Assembly (NCBI GenBank): GCA_937901285.1
Contig: CALCHI010000434.1
Span: 1-9,501 of the forward strand
Direction: 5' to 3'
From: UBA8437 sp003445035
GTDB lineage: Bacteria > Planctomycetota > Planctomycetia > Planctomycetales > Planctomycetaceae
DNA: 9,501 nucleotides
The translations under genes and the position numbers were made by a program. This document shows positions 7,292-9,501 of this stretch, one piece after another. Numbering within the stretch: the first letter of the stretch is position 1; each line of letters opens with the position of its first letter. The notes under the pieces are model-generated. The model had not been told where the DNA came from, did no database searches, and saw only the letters and a list, made by a program, of their open reading frames with translations.

Positions 7292-7323
7292 GAGCCGCTG
7301 GCTGGTCGGAAGATCAGCGGCTC
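7292..7323. terminator. Bidirectional terminator-like hairpin
   Basis: GAGCCGCTG (7292-7300) and CAGCGGCTC (7315-7323) form a perfect 9-base, GC-rich stem with a 14-base loop. The hairpin begins five bases after the DUF1501 stop, and its right arm includes the TGA stop of the convergent minus-strand gene (7314-7316). The position suits termination in both directions. No T-run follows on either strand, so it is not a textbook intrinsic terminator. Confidence 0.55.
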
Positions 7324-7694
7324 AGCGTCCCGGCGAATTCCTCGAGTTTTCCGAGCAACATGGAGCGGACGTCCGAGGCGATGTTCCGGCTGCTGTGCTC
7401 GAATTTCTTGATGATGTCGACAATGGGGAAGACCGTCGTGTCACCAAGCACGGAGCTGTCATTGGAGAGCGGCGAGTCGTCACCGGGGTCAACGTCCCGG
7501 TGGCTGAAAGTTCCCCCCAGCCAGGTGATCGCTCGTTCCTCCCCGTTGACGTTGTAGGCCAACTGGAAACCAGAGACGGCCCCGGCGTCGTCGACCCAGG
7601 CGATCAGGTCGAAGAGGCCCTCGTCGTCGTCGAACCAACGACGCAGCATCTCGCCCTCGTACTGACGAACGAATTTCAGTTCGTGTAAGGCCAC
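7314..7694 (-). CDS. Small acidic protein of unknown function, about 126 residues
   Basis: I do not recognise a characterised family. The conserved-looking core begins ALHELKFVRQYEGEMLRRW and continues with an acidic FDDDEGLFDLIAWVDD stretch. It then has FQLAYNVNGEERAITWLGG, which reads like alternating beta strands, and a C-terminal helix-rich part (IVDIIKKFEHSSRNIASDVR). No signal peptide or membrane segment is visible. The start is uncertain: GTG at 7694 has GGAG (7704-7707) nine bases upstream, and GTG at 7700 or TTG at 7701-7703 is also possible. The frame stays open to a GTG at 7925, but codons before about 7700 lose the GC-rich third positions seen later, and that extension would overlap the next gene. 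The gene converges on DUF1501 across a hairpin. A cytoplasmic protein is likely; function unknown. Confidence 0.65.
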   Translation of the reverse strand: MALHELKFVRQYEGEMLRRWFDDDEGLFDLIAWVDDAGAVSGFQLAYNVNGEERAITWLGGTFSHRDVDPGDDSPLSNDSSVLGDTTVFPIVDIIKKFEHSSRNIASDVRSMLLGKLEEFAGTLSR

Positions 7695-7796
7695 GAGCAC
7701 CAACTCCGGAATTCGTTTGTCACCATTTCCTGTCCAGTTTCGATGAGCATATGGACTTCCTGCAAGACCGGTTGTCGAGATCGGCCGATGGGCCGT

Positions 7797-7825
7797 TTGC
7801 CGTGAACTGGAGCGTAGACCATAAT
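7797..7825 (+). promoter_or_regulatory. Candidate promoter for the cyclic-nucleotide-binding gene
   Basis: TTGCCG (7797-7802, 4 of 6 to a sigma-70 -35) and CATAAT (7820-7825, 5 of 6 to a -10) are separated by the ideal 17 bases. Transcription would start near 7832, leaving a leader of about 34 bases with a strong ribosome-binding site before the ATG at 7866. Local base composition is less GC-rich than the flanking genes, as expected for an intergenic control region. Confidence 0.5.
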
Positions 7826-7854
7826 CGTTTTTTCCGTCATTGCTGAGTTGACTC

Positions 7855-7860
7855 GAGGAA
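7855..7860 (+). promoter_or_regulatory. Ribosome-binding site deciding the 7866 start
   Basis: GAGGAA lies five bases before the ATG at 7866. This is the best Shine-Dalgarno match in the window and fixes the start of the terminal gene. The first upstream in-frame stop is TAG at 7815-7817, and the only alternative start between is a TTG at 7848 without a comparable site. Confidence 0.7.
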
Positions 7861-7865
7861 AGCGA

Positions 7866-9501
7866 ATGGCCAAGTCGGCAGCAATGTTGCCTCCGGATCT
7901 CTCGGAAATTGCCGAGTCGCTCCACCAGGACGACGAGGTGCTGACCGCGGACGAGTTGCAGCAGATTTCCTTGTTCGACGGACTCAAGAAGACCCCGTCA
8001 TTTGACCGGTTTCCCGGTTTCACCGTTCTGAGACGTTGTGAGCCGGGACGAGTGATCTGTGAGCAGGGTGATGCCGGAGCGACGGCGTTCGCGATCCTGA
8101 CCAGCCAGGATGTTCTCGCGATCCGTCGTCAGCAACTCCAGACTCTACAGTCGATGGCCGCCGGTGAGCCTGTCGACCACCTTGGGTTCGAGTCGCTTGA
8201 TGACCAGGAGCGGGCAGAGTTGGTCGTCGAGTACGAGGCGGAGATCGCCGGGTACGAGGATCGATGCGGGCAACTCGAATCCGCCGCCGCGCCGGCCCGG
8301 CGGCAGCTCGAGCAGGTGGCTGCAGCTCAGTTGGTCGTGTCCCTGGAGCCGACGCTTCGCTCGAGGGGAATCCGGGGGTGGCTCAACAGCCTTTTCAGCG
8401 GCCGTCGGAAGCGGGCCGGATCCGACGGGTCGCAGTTGATTCCCGTCGACGGTCCCTCGGACATCGACAGCGAGACCCGCCAGGCACCGTTGTTCGAGGG
8501 GGAACTGTTTGGCGAGATGAGTTGCATGAACCGGTCTCCCCGATCGGCAACTGTCGTGGCCACTGGTCAATGCTACCTGCTCGAAATGGTCCGCAATGTC
8601 CTCGACACTCTCCACAACGACCCAAAGTACAAGCTGCGGATGGACGCGGTGTACCGCGAGCGGGTGCTCGAGGGCCACATCCGTCAACTCTCGCTTTTCA
8701 AGGAACTCGACGAGGTGGAGTTCTCGAAGCTGCGGGAACATGTCGAACTGGTCGAGTTCGAATCCGGTGGTGTGATCTGCGAGGAATTCGCTCAGTCGGA
8801 TTGCATCTACGTGATTCGCAGTGGGGTGGTCAAGGTGCTCGCCAATGCGTGGACGAGCCTGCGGACGGCCGAGTTTGAAGCGGGTGACTGGACGGTGACC
8901 TACGCCGATCTCGCGTCAGCCTGTCGTGAAGATGCCGAACTGGTGGCGGGTTTGGTGGCCGCCGTTTTCGACGAGCCGCTGCAAGGGGAATTGATTGCGA
9001 GAGCCGGGTCGGGTGAGGTCTCGGCCGAGATCAACCAGCAGATTCTCGATGCCCTCAATACGTTCATCCTCGGTGACGGAATTCCCAAGGAACTGGGAAA
9101 GACGGCCGAGGAGGTTGCGGCGTTGTTCGGTGACGCTGACTTTCACGACTTGCTGGCAGGCTATTCCGGCAATTGTCAAAACTGGTCACAGCTTGAAACC
9201 AGGACCTGTCGCCGCTGGTTACTCGAACTGGCCTTTCCCGCCGGAATCCCCAGGCGGGACGAGTCGGTGGGGACGCGGCGAACGCTGGCCTACCTGGGCC
9301 GCGGCGATCCGCTTGGCGAAATGGGTGTCGTGCTCGACGAGCCACGCAACGCCACGTGCGTGGCCTACGATCATCCGGACAGTGGTTTCCACCAGCGGAT
9401 TCCCGATTCGCGGACCGGGGCCGTGCCGTCGCGGGTCGAGTTGGTCCGCATCCCCCGCAACATTCTGCACGAGATGATGGCGTCATCGGATTCCCTGAAG
9501 T
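7866..9501 (+). CDS. Protein with two interrupted cyclic-nucleotide-binding domains, 3' partial
   Basis: The frame from the ATG at 7866 is open for 545 codons and leaves the window with no stop, so the C-terminus is unknown. It shows two cyclic-nucleotide-binding (CRP/FNR effector-type) folds. Domain 1 starts ISLFDGLKKTPSFDRF (34-49) with GRVICEQGDAGATAFAIL (61-78). It resumes at FGEMSCMNRSPRSATVVA (215-232), a phosphate-binding cassette with Glu217 and Arg226. Domain 2 starts LSLFKELDEVEFSKLREHV (275-293) with VIRSGVVKVL (316-325). It resumes at LGEMGVVLDEPRNATCVA (483-500) with Glu485 and Arg494. The two halves of each domain are separated by about 115-140 residues. Insert 1 is charged with a likely helical, coiled-coil-like stretch (about 110-155); insert 2 looks helical. 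No signal peptide or membrane segment is seen, so it is probably cytoplasmic. Ligand sensing is likely; the output domain lies beyond the window. Confidence 0.88.
   Translation, partial: MAKSAAMLPPDLSEIAESLHQDDEVLTADELQQISLFDGLKKTPSFDRFPGFTVLRRCEPGRVICEQGDAGATAFAILTSQDVLAIRRQQLQTLQSMAAGEPVDHLGFESLDDQERAELVVEYEAEIAGYEDRCGQLESAAAPARRQLEQVAAAQLVVSLEPTLRSRGIRGWLNSLFSGRRKRAGSDGSQLIPVDGPSDIDSETRQAPLFEGELFGEMSCMNRSPRSATVVATGQCYLLEMVRNVLDTLHNDPKYKLRMDAVYRERVLEGHIRQLSLFKELDEVEFSKLREHVELVEFESGGVICEEFAQSDCIYVIRSGVVKVLANAWTSLRTAEFEAGDWTVTYADLASACREDAELVAGLVAAVFDEPLQGELIARAGSGEVSAEINQQILDALNTFILGDGIPKELGKTAEEVAALFGDADFHDLLAGYSGNCQNWSQLETRTCRRWLLELAFPAGIPRRDESVGTRRTLAYLGRGDPLGEMGVVLDEPRNATCVAYDHPDSGFHQRIPDSRTGAVPSRVELVRIPRNILHEMMASSDSLK

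Noticed and set aside
7585..7637. Short GTC/TCG-rich repeats that look like a microsatellite
   Set aside because: They encode the Asp-rich FDDDEG and WVDDAG stretches of the 126-residue protein and are explained by codon use.
8145..8741. Minus-strand frame of 198 codons within the cyclic-nucleotide-binding gene
   Set aside because: The opposite strand encodes a recognisable phosphate-binding cassette here, in a frame open from 7866 to the window end.

Overview
The window is high-GC bacterial DNA that most likely comes from a planctomycete (Planctomycetota). The reasons are a Tat-exported DUF1501 protein, two exported carbohydrate-type proteins of a style common in that phylum, a multi-domain cyclic-nucleotide-binding protein, and mixed use of Shine-Dalgarno sites. 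No rRNA, tRNA, CRISPR array, insertion sequence or phage gene was recognised. Eight protein genes account for almost the whole window.

Region 1 (1-1828, + strand): the 3' part of a short-chain dehydrogenase/reductase gene whose start lies outside the window. Nine bases later comes a D-isomer-specific 2-hydroxyacid dehydrogenase (SerA/CtBP type). Both look like NAD-linked oxidoreductases of small-molecule metabolism. Each also departs from its family at a catalytic position: Lys to Met in the SDR YxxxK motif, and Ile at the usual catalytic Glu position in the second enzyme.

Region 2 (1825-5727, - strand): a tight three-gene cluster, read from high to low coordinates. It contains an exported five-bladed-propeller-like protein (GH32/GH43-like fold), an unrecognised 242-residue protein without a signal peptide, and an exported TIM-barrel glycoside-hydrolase-like protein. 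Gaps of 13 and 23 bases imply one transcript, plausibly for handling extracellular glycans. Its last stop codon interlocks with the stop of the convergent dehydrogenase in a shared CTAG.

Region 3 (5728-7287): a 153-base divergent control region with a candidate promoter, a 10-base palindrome and a 9-base direct repeat, followed by the + strand DUF1501 gene.

Region 4 (7288-7865): a strong hairpin lies between the DUF1501 gene and a convergent small gene of unknown function. A second intergenic region follows, with a well-formed promoter and ribosome-binding site that drive the last gene.

Region 5 (7866-9501, + strand): an uninterrupted reading frame of 545 codons that runs off the window. 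It encodes two cyclic-nucleotide-binding (CRP/FNR effector-type) domains, each split by an insertion of more than 100 residues just before the phosphate-binding cassette. This is the most unusual protein in the window.
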